Shown: positions 40,104 through 52,268 of the stretch, piece by piece
Layout of the letters: every line of letters begins with the position of its first letter
Numbering within the stretch: the first letter of the stretch is position 1
Source: Telopea speciosissima
Lineage: Eukaryota; Streptophyta; Magnoliopsida; Proteales; Proteaceae
Reading direction: 5' to 3'
Length of the DNA: 64,000 nucleotides
Assembly: GCF_018873765.1 (NCBI RefSeq)
Contig: NC_057924.1
Coordinates: forward strand, 3,720,001 to 3,784,000
Position numbers and translations under genes: made by a program
Notes under the pieces: generated by a model
Told to the model about the DNA's origin: nothing
The model's input: the letters and a program-made list of their open reading frames with translations, nothing else
Database searches by the model: none

Positions 40104-40732
40104 TAGGGGTGTAAGTTTGGAACTGTCGGCTCGAGTCCGTCCTAAGCCCGAACAAGGTTTGAGCTGGATTTTTCAACCCTAAGGGTGGGTTAGGGTTGAA
40201 ATTTTCAGGCCGTAGGTCAAGGTCGAGTTGGGCCAGGATTGAGGCCTAGGGCTAAATTCAACCCGGCCCGGCCCTATGTTAGGTTATGCTTTACAATTTA
40301 TTGTTCACATTTTGCAATTTTTGTTTAGTATCTAATTATCTATTGACTTACCAAAATAAAGGTTAATTATCTATTGAACGAAAATATTTACAATTTTAAG
40401 ATTAGATTAAATTTTTTAATCCAAAGAAAAGTCTAATAGTCAGTTAAGTATGAAACAAACCAATACCCAATCATGTGTCTCTCATCATTTTAATGCATAG
40501 GATGAAGTAAATGGCAAAAATCCTAGCTCAATCAGGGCCAACCCGGCCCAACCTGACCCGATTAGGGTCAATTAAGGCCGGGCTGCGTTGGGTTGAGGTA
40601 GGCAGGGTTGGGCCTGGTTGAGATATCCCAGTCCGATCTAGAGTCGGGTTGGACTTGAGTTGAACTAAGAGGACTCAGGGTTGAGCTAAGATTTAAAAAA
40701 ACCCGACCCAACCCAGCCCTGTTTCACCCCTA
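40104..40732 (+). mobile_element. hAT-type MITE, 629 bp, perfect 8-bp target duplication
   Basis: Ends TAGGGGTGTAAG and GTTTCACCCCTA are imperfect inverted repeats typical of hAT. The identical 8-mers AACCCAAC at 40096-40103 and 40733-40740 are its target duplication. The GC-rich outer thirds (GGCCCGGCC, GGTTGGGCC) enclose an AT-rich middle. Its left third is shared with the fragment at 950-1204. No coding capacity. Confidence 0.92.
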
Positions 40733-40935
40733 AACCCAACCATGGGAATATTGAAAAAAGCCAAATCCTGGTCATGTGTGGAATGGACGACTGATCTATG
40801 GTTCTCGTGGCACTAATATTTATGATTTTTCTCAATATATTGGAATTACAAATAACTTTGCAGCTGAATTTTAGACCTTCGGACAAGAGTCCGGATACTC
40901 TACCCACATGGGGTGCCACCCCACATGGTCAAAAC

Positions 40936-41022
40936 AACCAAATAGAATCTCCATCTCATCTGACATAGGGGTCAGAGGGCATCAAAGGTGTGGAGATTCT
41001 ATTTGAGTGGTTCTCAGTTCCC
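40936..41022. repeat. Short foldback repeat
   Basis: AACCAAATAGAATCTCCA and TGGAGATTCTATTTGAGTGG are inverted about 35 bases apart, enclosing GGGGTCAGAGGG. Probably a small MITE remnant. Confidence 0.5.
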
Positions 41023-42216
41023 ACTATGTGAATTACTGATCCAGACCCGACAGACACACTTGTTGGCTTGTTGCTATTCAAACTCTACAGGATTGTCACC
41101 AACCTCTTCCATAGGGTACATGGCGTTTTTGAAGGGCTATTGAATGCTTTTGACGCAACTGAGATGGGTTCACCTTCAACTGTGATTATAAAAGGTGTCT
41201 AAAGGCTATATTTACTAACTCATCGAGACTGACCGAGTACAATGAAAAAGAAAACATAAAATAAAAATGCTTCTAAAGATGTTTTCAAAATCAATTATTA
41301 GAGAATGAACAAGACCTCTCTTTATATAGAAGAGGAGGAAACACCACTATAAAGAGAGGAGGAGACACCACTAAGGGATGTCTCCAAGAGATATGCCTCA
41401 AAACATGTGTCTTTTTCCATAAGACTTGTTTGTTAACTATTCAAACAAATCTTCCAATAAACACTCATTGACTATTTAGGTGTCTATTAAGAAAGGACAT
41501 AACCCTCTAACACATCCAACAAAAACATGTTTTAAATCTTTAATTTAAATATAATTAAAAATCCAACAGTAGAGACACCGCATATCAAATTTAAGAGCAA
41601 TCAAATACCTTTCTGGCGGTTTAGCATGTTTTTCAAAGCGTGCTCGGGGTTTTCGTCACTTGATCAAGTCCTTTGATCGCACTTATGGTGGCATGCACTA
41701 ACCCTCCTCTCCTCCTCCACCCCCCCCCCCCAAATAACATTAAAAAAAAAAAACACTTCAGGCTGCCCCCACCCTCCTGTTTATTGGCACCTTTCCTCAT
41801 TAGTTCCTATGACCCCTATCTTGGTATACAACCTCATAGTAGTCCTTAACTCTTAAAAATTTTACTTTGCTACGTGCCCAACTCTGTTTGGGATGAAATT
41901 TTACATGTGAAGAGGGGATATTGAGGCCTACCTAACCATAAAATTTGAGCCGCACACAACCTGCAGAAAATATTTGGGCAATGCATGACGTCCTTCCTAG
42001 GTGGGCTGTGCAAGGAAAATATATTCACACAGTAGAACCACCTTAATAGCCTCAAAATCATCAGCAACTATGAGCCTATAATATTAATTACACTACCAAA
42101 GAAATGCCATCAAGAGTAAAGTGCTGGCTATGAGGTTTGAACTGTCAGATTCAGACTCAATTCATTTCCCACATATATTCAAGGTGCCTTGTACTGTAAT
42201 CTAACAAATATAATGG
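41023..42216. other. Intergenic sequence, possible LTR-like debris
   Basis: No gene. The stretch 41062-41521 begins TGTTGG and ends CCAACA and has a TTTATATAG box, as an LTR might, but flanking duplications do not match. A C-run lies at 41720-41731. Confidence 0.3.
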
Positions 42217-42234
42217 TCAAGAGCATATGCCCAT

Positions 42235-42404
42235 AAAAAGGGCATACCCAGTGCACAAGGCTCCCGCCACTGCGAGGTCTGGGAAAAAGTCATAATGTAT
42301 GCAACCTTACCCCGCTTCGCGGAGAGGCTGTTTCCCAACTCGAACTTGCAACCACTTGATTGCAATGGAGCAACCTTACCATTGTGCTGAGATCGGCCTC
42401 TAAA
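42235..42404 (-). mobile_element. tRNA-derived SINE (Au-like) with perfect 18-bp target duplication
   Basis: The minus strand has a tRNA-like head (A box near TGGTAAGGTTGC, B box near AAGTTCGAGTTGGG), then GGTAAGGTTGCATAC, CCCAGACCTCGCAGTGGCGG, and the 3' end GAGCCTTGTGCACTGGGTAT plus GCCC and a T-run. This ending is typical of the widespread angiosperm Au SINE. Flanks TCAAGAGCATATGCCCAT at 42217-42234 and 42405-42422 are identical, so the insertion is relatively young. It lies about 430 bp downstream of the zinc-finger gene stop. Confidence 0.92.
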
Positions 42405-42837
42405 TCAAGAGCATATGCCCATTGACTTGCTAATAATTGCCCCACTAATTAGAAGGGAATGTTGTTCTTGTGAAAAATATATAAATAAAAGGTGGCACCA
42501 CTAAACATGCCAAACTTCCTCATCTTTCGGCATTCCATTACAAACAGTTACAGATTCTCGTCAAGACAAATAAACATCATCTGTAGAAAACAGAAAATTT
42601 AAAAATGAAGGAAAAAATAAAGCACATACAAATTTCACCTGCTTTTTATTTCACCACCCAAAAAAGAGCCATCCATGCCTCCTGCCAACACCCACCACTT
42701 ATATATCCAAATAGCCTAACCCACTCCACAGAATCGCAGGTGAAAGTGGGGGAGAGGAGACACATGTGCGAAAATTTTCCTTCAGAGGAACAAAACACCC
42801 AACAAAAGGGGAGAAGGGGGGGGGGGGGGAGAGAGGT

Positions 42838-45800
42838 TTAATCAGATTGCTCATGTCGAATTTCTGAAGAAGATGAAGAATTGTGTACCGGAGAGGTTCC
42901 TTCTTGTGGTGGATCTTCAGAAGCTTTCACATCTAGATTCTGGTGTTTGGTGCTTGTAGCCTCAGATTTTATGATCCGATCTGGCAACCTTGATGACTTG
43001 GTCGGAGAAGTTTCAGATGAAAGGACCATGGGTGAGTTTCTCGGGTAAGGAAAGAGAGGTTGATCTGGTAAGGACAAAGCAGGCAGGTTCATGCTGTAGT
43101 TATAATATCCTGCCACAGGGTGATCAAATTTGCAAGTTGGACCAAACTTGCAGATTCCATACAGACTGTAGAATGTGCAAATAGCCTGGCCCTACAAGTA
43201 AAAGAACATAAAGTTAGCTATAGAGCAGAAGAGGAACAATAATGTGATTGAAGGGGAGGAACTTACAGGTCTAAGGGGAAGGCCAAAGGGACCCAGCGTA
43301 TTTGTAGCCAATGGAGCAATTCTCTCTTTTGGATGATGGTATTTGCAAGTGGGTCCAAATTTACAGCTTCCAGTCTTCATGTAATACTGGCATTCTGGCT
43401 GGTCAGGTCTCTCAGGGAAATGTGAGGCGGATGTCGATAAAAAGTGCACCTGCCCACTAGAACCTGACTCGCCCTGAGTCCTAGAGTTATAAACCAGATT
43501 GGATCCAAGAACATTCGTAGATGGTACAGGGCTCATGGTTCCCTGATTGGCAAACGAAAACATGAATTAGATAGTAATTCACATCAATAGAGCCCGTGAA
43601 TGGTTTTGAACATCAAACCAGTTCACATAATATACAAGGAGTTGGAGTTGGACCCAACTGATGGTTCACAACAAGCACCCATGAGTGATGCAGTTAGAGC
43701 ACCTACATAGGCTTATTTTGATGGAAATAAGCCTTGGGTTGGGTAATATACGTTGGGCCTTTAGTCCAATGGGTTTTCATTGTAATGGGCCACTTTAATG
43801 GACCTATAATATAGGCATAGGCTAGGCATACGGGAGTAGTTAGTTAAGTGTCTTAATTTCTTTATTTTTTTATTGTTTCCTTTATTTCAGTATCCTAGTT
43901 GGTTTTCTTCATTATTTCAGTTTCCTAGTTAGTTTATGTTACCTAATTAGTAAAAGATTAGGTTAGACCTTTCCTTTTTAGTGTTTTAAGTCTGTTTTTG
44001 AGTTTTCTATATAAGTTAGTAAGGGGGTTCAACATTGTACACAAACTTTCATTAATGAAAAGGCTATTGATGCTCTCCTTCTCCATAGATGAAGAAACCT
44101 TGTTTGGTTGGTGTTCGATCCTTCCAAACCACCTTGCGGTGTGAAGCCCAGGTGTTTCTCTATCTCTTTACTATTCTTCCATCTTCTTCCTAACCATTAA
44201 TGAGTAAGTATTGTTCTAGTTATTTCTGAAATTGATGTTCTAGTTCTGCAACTCAAGATCTGAATCTGGGATTTGTATGCAAGGGTTTTTTGACACGAAT
44301 TAAAATTAAGAAGATCCAGCCATTACAATCCTCTCAATTGTTTAGGAGTTGTTCTAAACCCTAACAGAGGAACTCAACCAGAATTCCTCCATGATCTGAC
44401 CTGCAGATCTGGTTTTATTACAGATTTCCTATTTTTCCCTCGTGTTCTCAGATTTAATATTACCTTATGTAATTCCTGCTTGATTCATTGTTTCTACTGA
44501 TCTGCTATCGTCAAGTTTTATCTCATTTGATCATTTTCGGTCGATCATCAATTTTCTATTATCAGAATTTAGATCTGATCTGTGAAATTACTGATATGCC
44601 CTTGTCCTAGTGCTAGTAGGACTGATTCATACTGTCAGATCCAGCCCTTGGATTGAGTTGGAATTTTCAGAAAATATTCTACCCCCTGGTTTACTGAACT
44701 CGATTTGAGTTTTAGTCTAATCTGACCTACTGATTTTGAGTTATAGCAATTCTTCTAAATCTAGATTTTATTATCTGAGAAAAGACTCTGTTTTTGGTAC
44801 TGTTTTTATTATTCAATTACAGTTCTACACTTCTACATCAAGGAGATCTGCAATATCTTTGGACAACTCAAGAAAAGGACATGATAGATCAGATTGTTTG
44901 TCAATGGACCAAATTAATTCCAGGTTGTAGCAGATTATGTAGGAATCATCATATGATGGGACCTAAAAACCATGCACCGGCGTTACAAGCAATGGTATAT
45001 AGTTGACAACTCCTTTTTTAGCTTTAAAACCTCATATTATGTCATAATTCAATTCTAAACCTTCCATCGAATGAAATTGGAAGACAAGCTTGACTATTCA
45101 AGATGCTCAGACACTCTGACAAGGAACCGATGTATTGTAAATTAGTGAGCATGTTTTAGAGATTCATGCGCCATTGTGTAAGAGAGACGAGAAAAACTAC
45201 CTTGTGTGAGAAACATCACAACTTATTCACAAAGAGACAATAAAATTAATTGGTCGACTCAACCCAATGTTGATGCACTTATTACTTGTTTCTTTGAACT
45301 CTATCATGTGAACAATCTCTATCAACAGTGAACACCAAAAACACCCCCCGCATGACAATCTCATGAAGCTGTGTAGTGAATGTAACATCTGAAAATCACT
45401 CAGATGTATTTTAGAAGGAAAAAAAATAAATAAATAACATTGGGACCACAGGTTTAACCATATATTATTTTCCCATGGTATAAAACCAACCATCAGAATT
45501 TTCTGCTTTAAAGGATAAGTGCAATGTTGCCAAATGTTCTATTATTTTATAAGTGTTGGACATATTAGAGCAAAGTGGCTTTAAACAAATGCTGCATTGA
45601 CTGCATGTGAGAGCTTGGTTGTAGGATCAACTCTCTTCTTTTTCTCCCCCCACCCCTTTCCCCTTTCCCCTTCCCCTTCAATGTTGATGATTAGGGCATC
45701 AGATAATTATTTGGACAGATATGGAGTTTATTATTCATTTATTTCCCATTTCAGGTGTTAACATGGATTCCAAGGAGTATTTTCCTTCCATCTGACACCA

Positions 45801-48800
45801 ATTCTACATTCCCCATAACAAACAACACCACTACAAACATTATCCGACACAGATGAATAGCAAAGGACCACTTTCCATCATTTCAACATATAAACTCTTT
45901 CAGAAAGGGATCTAAAAGGCAGATTTGACAAGATTAGTTTGTCTAGTACATTCAATAGCTCATGGATAAACATATCATGATATACTACGATACAAAATGC
46001 TCACGATGCTAGAAAAAAAGGATTTTTGCATTTTGAGGAGGCGGTTTGGAGGAATCTCTCAGTGTACGGAAAAGAAAATGTAAGACTCATCACAAAAAGA
46101 AAAAATGTGAAGGAATAAAATGAAGCACTTCTTATGGTGATGGGAGGAGTTGGACAACATGAACAGCAATGTAATAGCCAATGCGAAAAACAGGCACTTC
46201 TCATGTAAAGAAAAGAGATCAGCAACATATTGTTAACAGCTAGAAGCCCTAGTATAAGACGCCTACCATAATTGGTCTTCACACAGAAAGATAGAAGCCA
46301 ATTTTTTACCACAAGGTGGGGAAAAAATTGTGAAGCAAGGAAAAAGAGGGTAATTAAGGGATATACAAACAACAAAAAGACTATGATGCTTTTTTAAATT
46401 AAGGGCATATACAGACAGCAATAAATTCCATAAGTATGCAATTAATTATGTCATATGAGACATTAAACGTTATCACAAATGAATGGAATATTAGTGTATC
46501 GAGGTAGTGCATGCCCAAAGAAAAAGTGAATAATAACAATCATGTTTTGGTGGTTGAATGTATGGATGTGTGGGTCTAAGCTAGTACAAACCTGAAGATG
46601 TCAAATAGTTATGCCTGGGTGGTCCCTGACTTGTTGGTAGTGCCAATTCATGCATTTTAGTTGGTCAGTGCCGAAACACTAAAAGTAAAAGTGACTACTG
46701 CCTAGGTAACACTTTGATAACCCTAACAAAGAGACCATTTTCTTTTCCCAGCTCAATCATAAATAAAGAGGAAGAAATAAAAGAGCAAATTGTTCATAGA
46801 ATTAAAGCAAGGTAAATAAAGTGAAGAGGAGCCTCTGAAGCATAATGATGTCATATCAACAAATTCCATTAAATTGAGGGCGATTTGATAAGACAATTAC
46901 ATGACCAACAATGCCTTGTGGAGCTAAACCTGAAATCTTGTGTGTAGCCAAGTGTAGAGAAGTAAAGAAATGTACATACAAAATGAGTATGGCTAAGATG
47001 GTGATCTTCAAGATGGATCGGGATGCACCGATCCTGATCCAAATCGGGCTAATCCAACCAGATCATGCTCAATCTCTGGCTGATACTGTGATGCATTGGC
47101 AAGTATCAGATGGATCAGTCTCAGCCAATCCTGTTACTTGCAACCTTGATTGAGATGGCTAAGTGACAAAATTAAGAAAATGTCATAAATGGATGAACTG
47201 AATGGAACTTTAAGCTAGAAGTAAAGATGTCCTAATTAGGGGAAGTTAATTGAGACTGATCAAGCATGCGCAAGAAAAACTGAACTACCAATAAGAAAGT
47301 TTGTGTTTGATATCATGCAAATTGGAGATCAACCTTGGAATCAAAAGGTTTTAAGATAAGTAGAACGAAAAACGGAGTACATGGTAAAATTGATGAGAGG
47401 GAGATTCCACAAAGTGATTATTTTAGGTATTTGGGATCAATCATAAGTAAAGAAGGTGATATAGAGGATGATGTTTCACAAAGAATTAAAATAGGATGGA
47501 TGAAGTGGAGACGTGTGTCCGGAGTATTGTGTGATTGGCGTATTCCTTTAAAGCTTAAAGAAAAATTTTATAGGACAGTGATACGACCGGCTATGATGTA
47601 TGGTGCGGAATGTTGGGCAGTTAAGAAGAATCATATTGATAAACTCCGTGTAGCAGAGATGAGGATGAGTGGCAAAACTACGAAGAATAAAGTAAGGAAT
47701 GATCATATTAGAGCTGGTTTGGGAGTAGCTCCGATACATGATAAGCTATGAGAAAGTTGTTTGAGGTGGCATGGCCCATGTTCAATGGAGGCCTTGATTG
47801 AGATGGCCCATGTACATGTACGGAAGAGTGATTTGATTCAGATTGAAGGAACTAAAAGAGCAAGGGGCAGACCTAAAATGAACTTAGGAGAAGTAGTGAG
47901 GAAAGACATGCATAGCTTAGGTCTTGTATCAAGTATGATCTCGAATAGAGCCTGATTGGAGGGCAAGGATCCATGTAGCCGACCCCATTTAGTTGGGACA
48001 AGGCTGAGTTGTTGCTACTGTATATCATGCAAATTGGAGGTGACAAAAAAACAAGGAGAAACAGACAAGGTGAGTAAAGATGAGGGTTTATTAGCTAACA
48101 AAAGATACTGCAGAGAGGAATAGCAGGATAAGGTTCCTGTAACTTATCCAAATAATCTTGGATTAGGTTTACTAAGGTATTGAAATGTTGAGTTGTCACT
48201 TCTTATCTAATATTTCACTTAGGAAATAATATTTTTTTCATTGCTATTTTCCTACTTCATACAGTATGAAGTACTACATTCATTTGAAAACATAAATAAA
48301 TTCTGAAATAAGTTTTAGTTTATTGTTCAATGAGAATTTAACCAACTTAAAACTTCAGACAATTTCTTTCTGGTCCAGAATGAAATACGAAATTTTAAAA
48401 GCTAAATTTCACCATACTATTTAAAATACTGGTGTTTGTTCACATAAGCAATAATTTCTATGTTACCTAGACATGGCAAGGGTTTGAATTTTTTTTAAAG
48501 GTTTGACTTGGTTAACTATTAGTAATTAAAAGTGTTGGACAAGGTACACCTCCTAGGCTCCTACCTCAAGTGTCCAGGATGACAGCCATGTTGCATAAAG
48601 CTTAGCGATTCAAGTAAACTCAACTCACTAACGACCAACTACTTGGGGTCAGAAAACCGAGACTTATCCCATCATTATATCTATAAAACACTGTGAACAT
48701 TAAATAATGAGAAGCAGACATTATGGAAAAGAACCATTACAAAAACTTGTGTACATCCACCACCCCAAACAAAAAGATAAGGCAATATAACTAATGTAAC

Positions 48801-51507
48801 TGACTTATTATGAAATTAAAAACAATAAGAAAATGCAAAACAGCACATAAAATCAGACATAGGTTGGAGGAGGCAAGGGGTAGAGAGACACGGTTCTATG
48901 ATGAACGTAGGAGCAAAGATGCATTTCAGAGGAACCATTTTCATCAGAATATGGAGTTTATATTGGGAATCCAAGTTAAAAACCAACTAGTTAAGTTGAA
49001 GAGACTGGCCACTGACCGTATATGTGTTCCATCCTTGCTGAGTAGACATGATGCCTTGGGAAGGAGAAAGAACAACAGGCATGTAGGCATGAGGACCTTG
49101 TACACGTGGACCAGATAAATATGGTGATCGTGGTAAAGACCATGCTGGAAGTCCACTTACATAAGGTAAGCCTGATGGAGGAGCTCCTGATGAACCTGTA
49201 GATCCATATGTAGCTGGCCCAGTTAGAGGTAACACAGCCCCAAGTGCTGTAGGCTGGGGATGATGAAACTTGCAAGCTGTTCCGAATTTACAAGACCCAG
49301 TTCGCATGTAATATGGACAAGATTTCTCCTCCTACAAAAGAATAATTAACAAAGACCATTATGAAACAATATAAACCAATCAATAAGAGAAATTTGGATG
49401 ATAAGAAAATGCAAGCACTAGCAAGTCCAGTGCTGACAAACAAATACTGGGATATTGAATAAAAATAGGTACCTGACGCATAGGTAGACCTAAAACATTC
49501 AATGGGACCTGTCCTGCATCCTGTCTCTCACGTGGGTGGTGATACTTACATGTCGCTCCAAATTTGCATGTTCCTGTCTTCAGGAAATACTGCAAAACAC
49601 ATGTGAAAAGCAAAGAGCCACAGATTACAGTTATTGTATTTCCTAAAGCATAATTTCTGATACATTAAAACCAATATGCAACAAATGATAGTGCAGGACT
49701 TCAAACATTTAATCCATAAATTATGAGGTTACTTAGCTGAACTCCTTTTCTTAAAGAGGAAAATTTTAGGAGGACAAACAAGCCAGCTCACCATCTCCCC
49801 CTTTTGTGATATATTTCTTAGATCTTGCAGAAAGGGTTTCTAATCTTCCCTTGGAAGATTAGATATAAGGAAAAGAGCTAAGGAATATGATACAAACATA
49901 TCCAGATCCTTGATGAGTAAGTTCTTAAAATATGCATCCGATTGAGGTCATCTATCAAACCATTTGAAAGAAGATCATTATACCATTGTATCTATCCACA
50001 TTCTCCAAGTGCACAACATTTGGAATTACCCTATGATGAAATTCAGAGTCTTTGTATTTTGGGTTGAGAGTTGGCAGCCCAAGAAAGGGACAAAGACACA
50101 GACCAGGGGTTCAACTGTCCAGGACAACCTGCTGGCTAATGACATAAGCAAAACCCACTTTTTTCAAAGACATGAGAATAACTTCTTAAATAAAAATAGA
50201 AACAGAGGCAATTTTTTATAGGAAAAATAAAATAAAAATTTAGGAAGTAGTTCCACAAAAAATAAGCCAACAACTTCCCAACACAACAATCACCTTCCAA
50301 ACACAACTCATACACCCTCAGTCAACAATTCAACACAAATACAACGACAACAACAACAGCAACAAACTCAGCCTTATCCCAACTTAATGGGGTCAGCTAC
50401 ATGGATCCAAACAAAACAAATTAAGGGAAAACTGAGTTGAACATAATTAAACACATATGTAGCACATAATTGAACAAAAACAATAAAAACATTTCATTAT
50501 TTTCTTCAAATGCACGAGGGGTTATGCTCCTTGCCCAATGAAGGAAAATTTTGTTTAAGTAGAAAAAATGAAAGAGGACAAATAAGGTAGGCAAATGACA
50601 GACCCTGCTCCTCTTCATCAGATTTCATCTATGTTACCTGGACATTTCAGACAATGAGCCATACCCATGTTCGCAAGTTCATGCAAGCCAATGAGAACGC
50701 AGGAAATAATCTTTACCATACCAAAGTTTTATACTTTGCCTTGTCCAGGTAACACAGAATTCACCAAAGTGAGTCAAATTATAGTTTCTTCTTCTAAACT
50801 TCAGCTTTCTTCAGAAAAAATAAACCGTGACATTGTTCTGATAATATATTATGACAGGGAGAGGAATATATTATAAGTGCTTTTCAGTGTTCTATTTCAG
50901 TGCAGTTGAATATTTTAAGCTTACAAGTTTCACCAAGGATGGTAACCATTTTCTACATCGACCAAGGCAGTTCGACCTTGAACCAACCGATTAGTGGTTT
51001 ATTCCTGCCCAGTAACAGGATCAGTTCAACCATCTAGTCTGCTCCAGATTCAGAGACACGTTTATTATTCTATTATGACTTCAGGTTACATTAATGGCTC
51101 ATCTTAAAAGCATAAGTCAACAGCCATATATGTTTACAAACAAAATATCACCCGGGGGGGGGGGATGCACACAATCAAAAGAAACAAAACACTCAATAAC
51201 ATAGCAACCACTTGGAAATCTAGTAGGAAGTGAACACCCTCAATTGGTGAAAATAACATACCTGGCAATCAGGTTGTCCAACTCGTTCAGGGAGTTCACC
51301 TCTGTATTGAGCATCCTGCAGGAACAGAATGGCTATAACAGGTTGGAAAATTTAAATTACTGTTAGAAAGCACTAAGGAGTTTAAGCAAGTTCAAAGTGG
51401 GTACTCACTTGAACATCTTACAACATTAAACAGCATAACATAAATGATAGTAATCTAATGCAAGTAATTCCTCACCAGCTTTGATTCAAAAGTGAGTCAG
51501 TACACAC

Positions 51508-51563
<56 letters not shown>

Positions 51564-52268
51564 CAGACAGACAGACAGAGAACTGCAATATTTTAGACTG
51601 ACAATAGAGAAACCGTCTTCTTTACCTGCCCAGGATAAACAGGATGGTTGAAACGGCAATTGTTTCCATATCCACATAACCCTGTCCTCAAGTAATATAT
51701 GCAGTCAGGTTCACCAGGACGATCCGGATAAGGAGTTGAGTATGCAGCAGCTCCCTCGTGATTATCATTGGTCTGAATTTTCAAGCGCCACATGGCCTCT
51801 GCAGATGACAATAATGTAGAATCACCATGTGTTGTAGTAGCAGTATCAGATGCAATGCATCAATTAACAAAACTGTTAAGGAGTAAAGAGATAAAATACC
51901 ATAAAAAGCAGAAAAAGGACACAAAATCAACCCAAATCAAACGAAACATGCAACTGCACTCAAAAATTTGCCGCATTTGAAGCTTTAATAATAAATGCAT
52001 AGCAGCTCTAAGCAGTAATTCGGAACAGATTAAAGTACAACCAAGACGATCAAAGCAATCAAAATTGCAATGCAATCATAGATCAACCCAAAGAAAAGCG
52101 ACATACAGGTTTCATATAATGAACAGCACTATAATTCATCAACGTTGTAATCAGATTTCCACAAACGAATAAAAAGGAAATTGAGATCAAATTACCTTCC
52201 AGGTTATCAGCAGAGGCATTAGAAGAAGTGGATACACCATTGTTCTGAACCTGCCAATTATCCGGCAT
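42838..52268 (-). CDS. ZFN-type CCCH zinc-finger protein (C3H3-like), seven exons
   Basis: Exons by eye: 52268-52196, 51798-51626, 51315-51262, 49589-49473, 49331-49017, 43542-43267 and 43191-42838, with GT-AG junctions and consistent phase. Product 453 residues. Five CX8CX5CX3H fingers: [40 protein letters not shown] (split by an intron after CQ), [40 protein letters not shown] and [20 protein letters not shown]. The N-terminus [20 protein letters not shown] and AMWRLKI resemble Arabidopsis At1g04990 (C3H3), about 404 residues. Fingers 2 and 4 are each preceded by an LPER or FPER box (P-x-R-P/V-x-Q-P). Such proteins bind RNA or DNA in nucleus or cytoplasm; targets are unknown here. The 5474-bp intron 5 hosts RTE and other repeats. 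The C-terminal tail is Ser/Pro-rich. Confidence 0.93.
43690..45005 (+). other. LTR-retroelement-like fossil in intron 5 of the zinc-finger gene
   Basis: The stretch 43690-44110 looks like an LTR: a TATATAAG box near 44008, then a start-region-like TTGTACACAAACTTTCATTA, followed by a polypyrimidine leader. Sequence to about 45005 could be its adjoining internal region. No gag or pol motif is recognisable. Broken and old. Family uncertain. Confidence 0.3.
45006..47309. other. Intron 5 sequence of the zinc-finger gene without recognised features
   Basis: No gene, no clear transposon. The minus-strand frame at 46001-46375 is hydrophobic and matches nothing known. Confidence 0.4.
47328..48021 (+). 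mobile_element. 5'-truncated RTE-type LINE with perfect 18-bp target duplication
   Basis: The plus strand reads [60 protein letters not shown] and [20 protein letters not shown], the C-terminal end of the RTE reverse transcriptase protein. The 3' end is GTAGCCGACCCCATTTAGTT plus GGGACAAGGCTGAGTTGTTG. Flanks ATATCATGCAAATTGGAG at 47310-47327 and 48022-48039 are identical. Frame breaks occur after PIHDKL and elsewhere. It lies in intron 5 of the zinc-finger gene, antisense to it. Confidence 0.92.
48040..49016. other. Intron 5 remainder of the zinc-finger gene
   Basis: It contains an ACTACTTGGGGTCAG motif at about 48639, possibly another RTE end, and otherwise no recognisable feature. Confidence 0.35.
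50340..50412 (-). repeat. Isolated RTE 3' tail
   Basis: The minus strand reads ATGTAGCTGACCCCATTAAG, TTGGGATAAGGCTGAG and a TTG-type repeat. Only the terminal about 70 bases of an RTE element are recognisable. It sits in intron 3 of the zinc-finger gene. Confidence 0.7.
51512..51557. repeat. GA microsatellite in intron 2 of the zinc-finger gene
   Basis: About 45 bases of GA repeats followed by CAGACA/GACA repeats to 51580, about 45 bases downstream (gene sense) of the exon 2 donor. Confidence 0.9.

Noticed and set aside
41062-41521. Possible lone LTR with TGTTGG and CCAACA tips
   Set aside because: Flanking 5-mers do not match, and no family-specific interior was recognised.
46001-46375. 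A 124-codon hydrophobic minus-strand frame in the zinc-finger gene intron
   Set aside because: AT-biased hydrophobic composition, no known domain, and it lies within an intron on the same strand.
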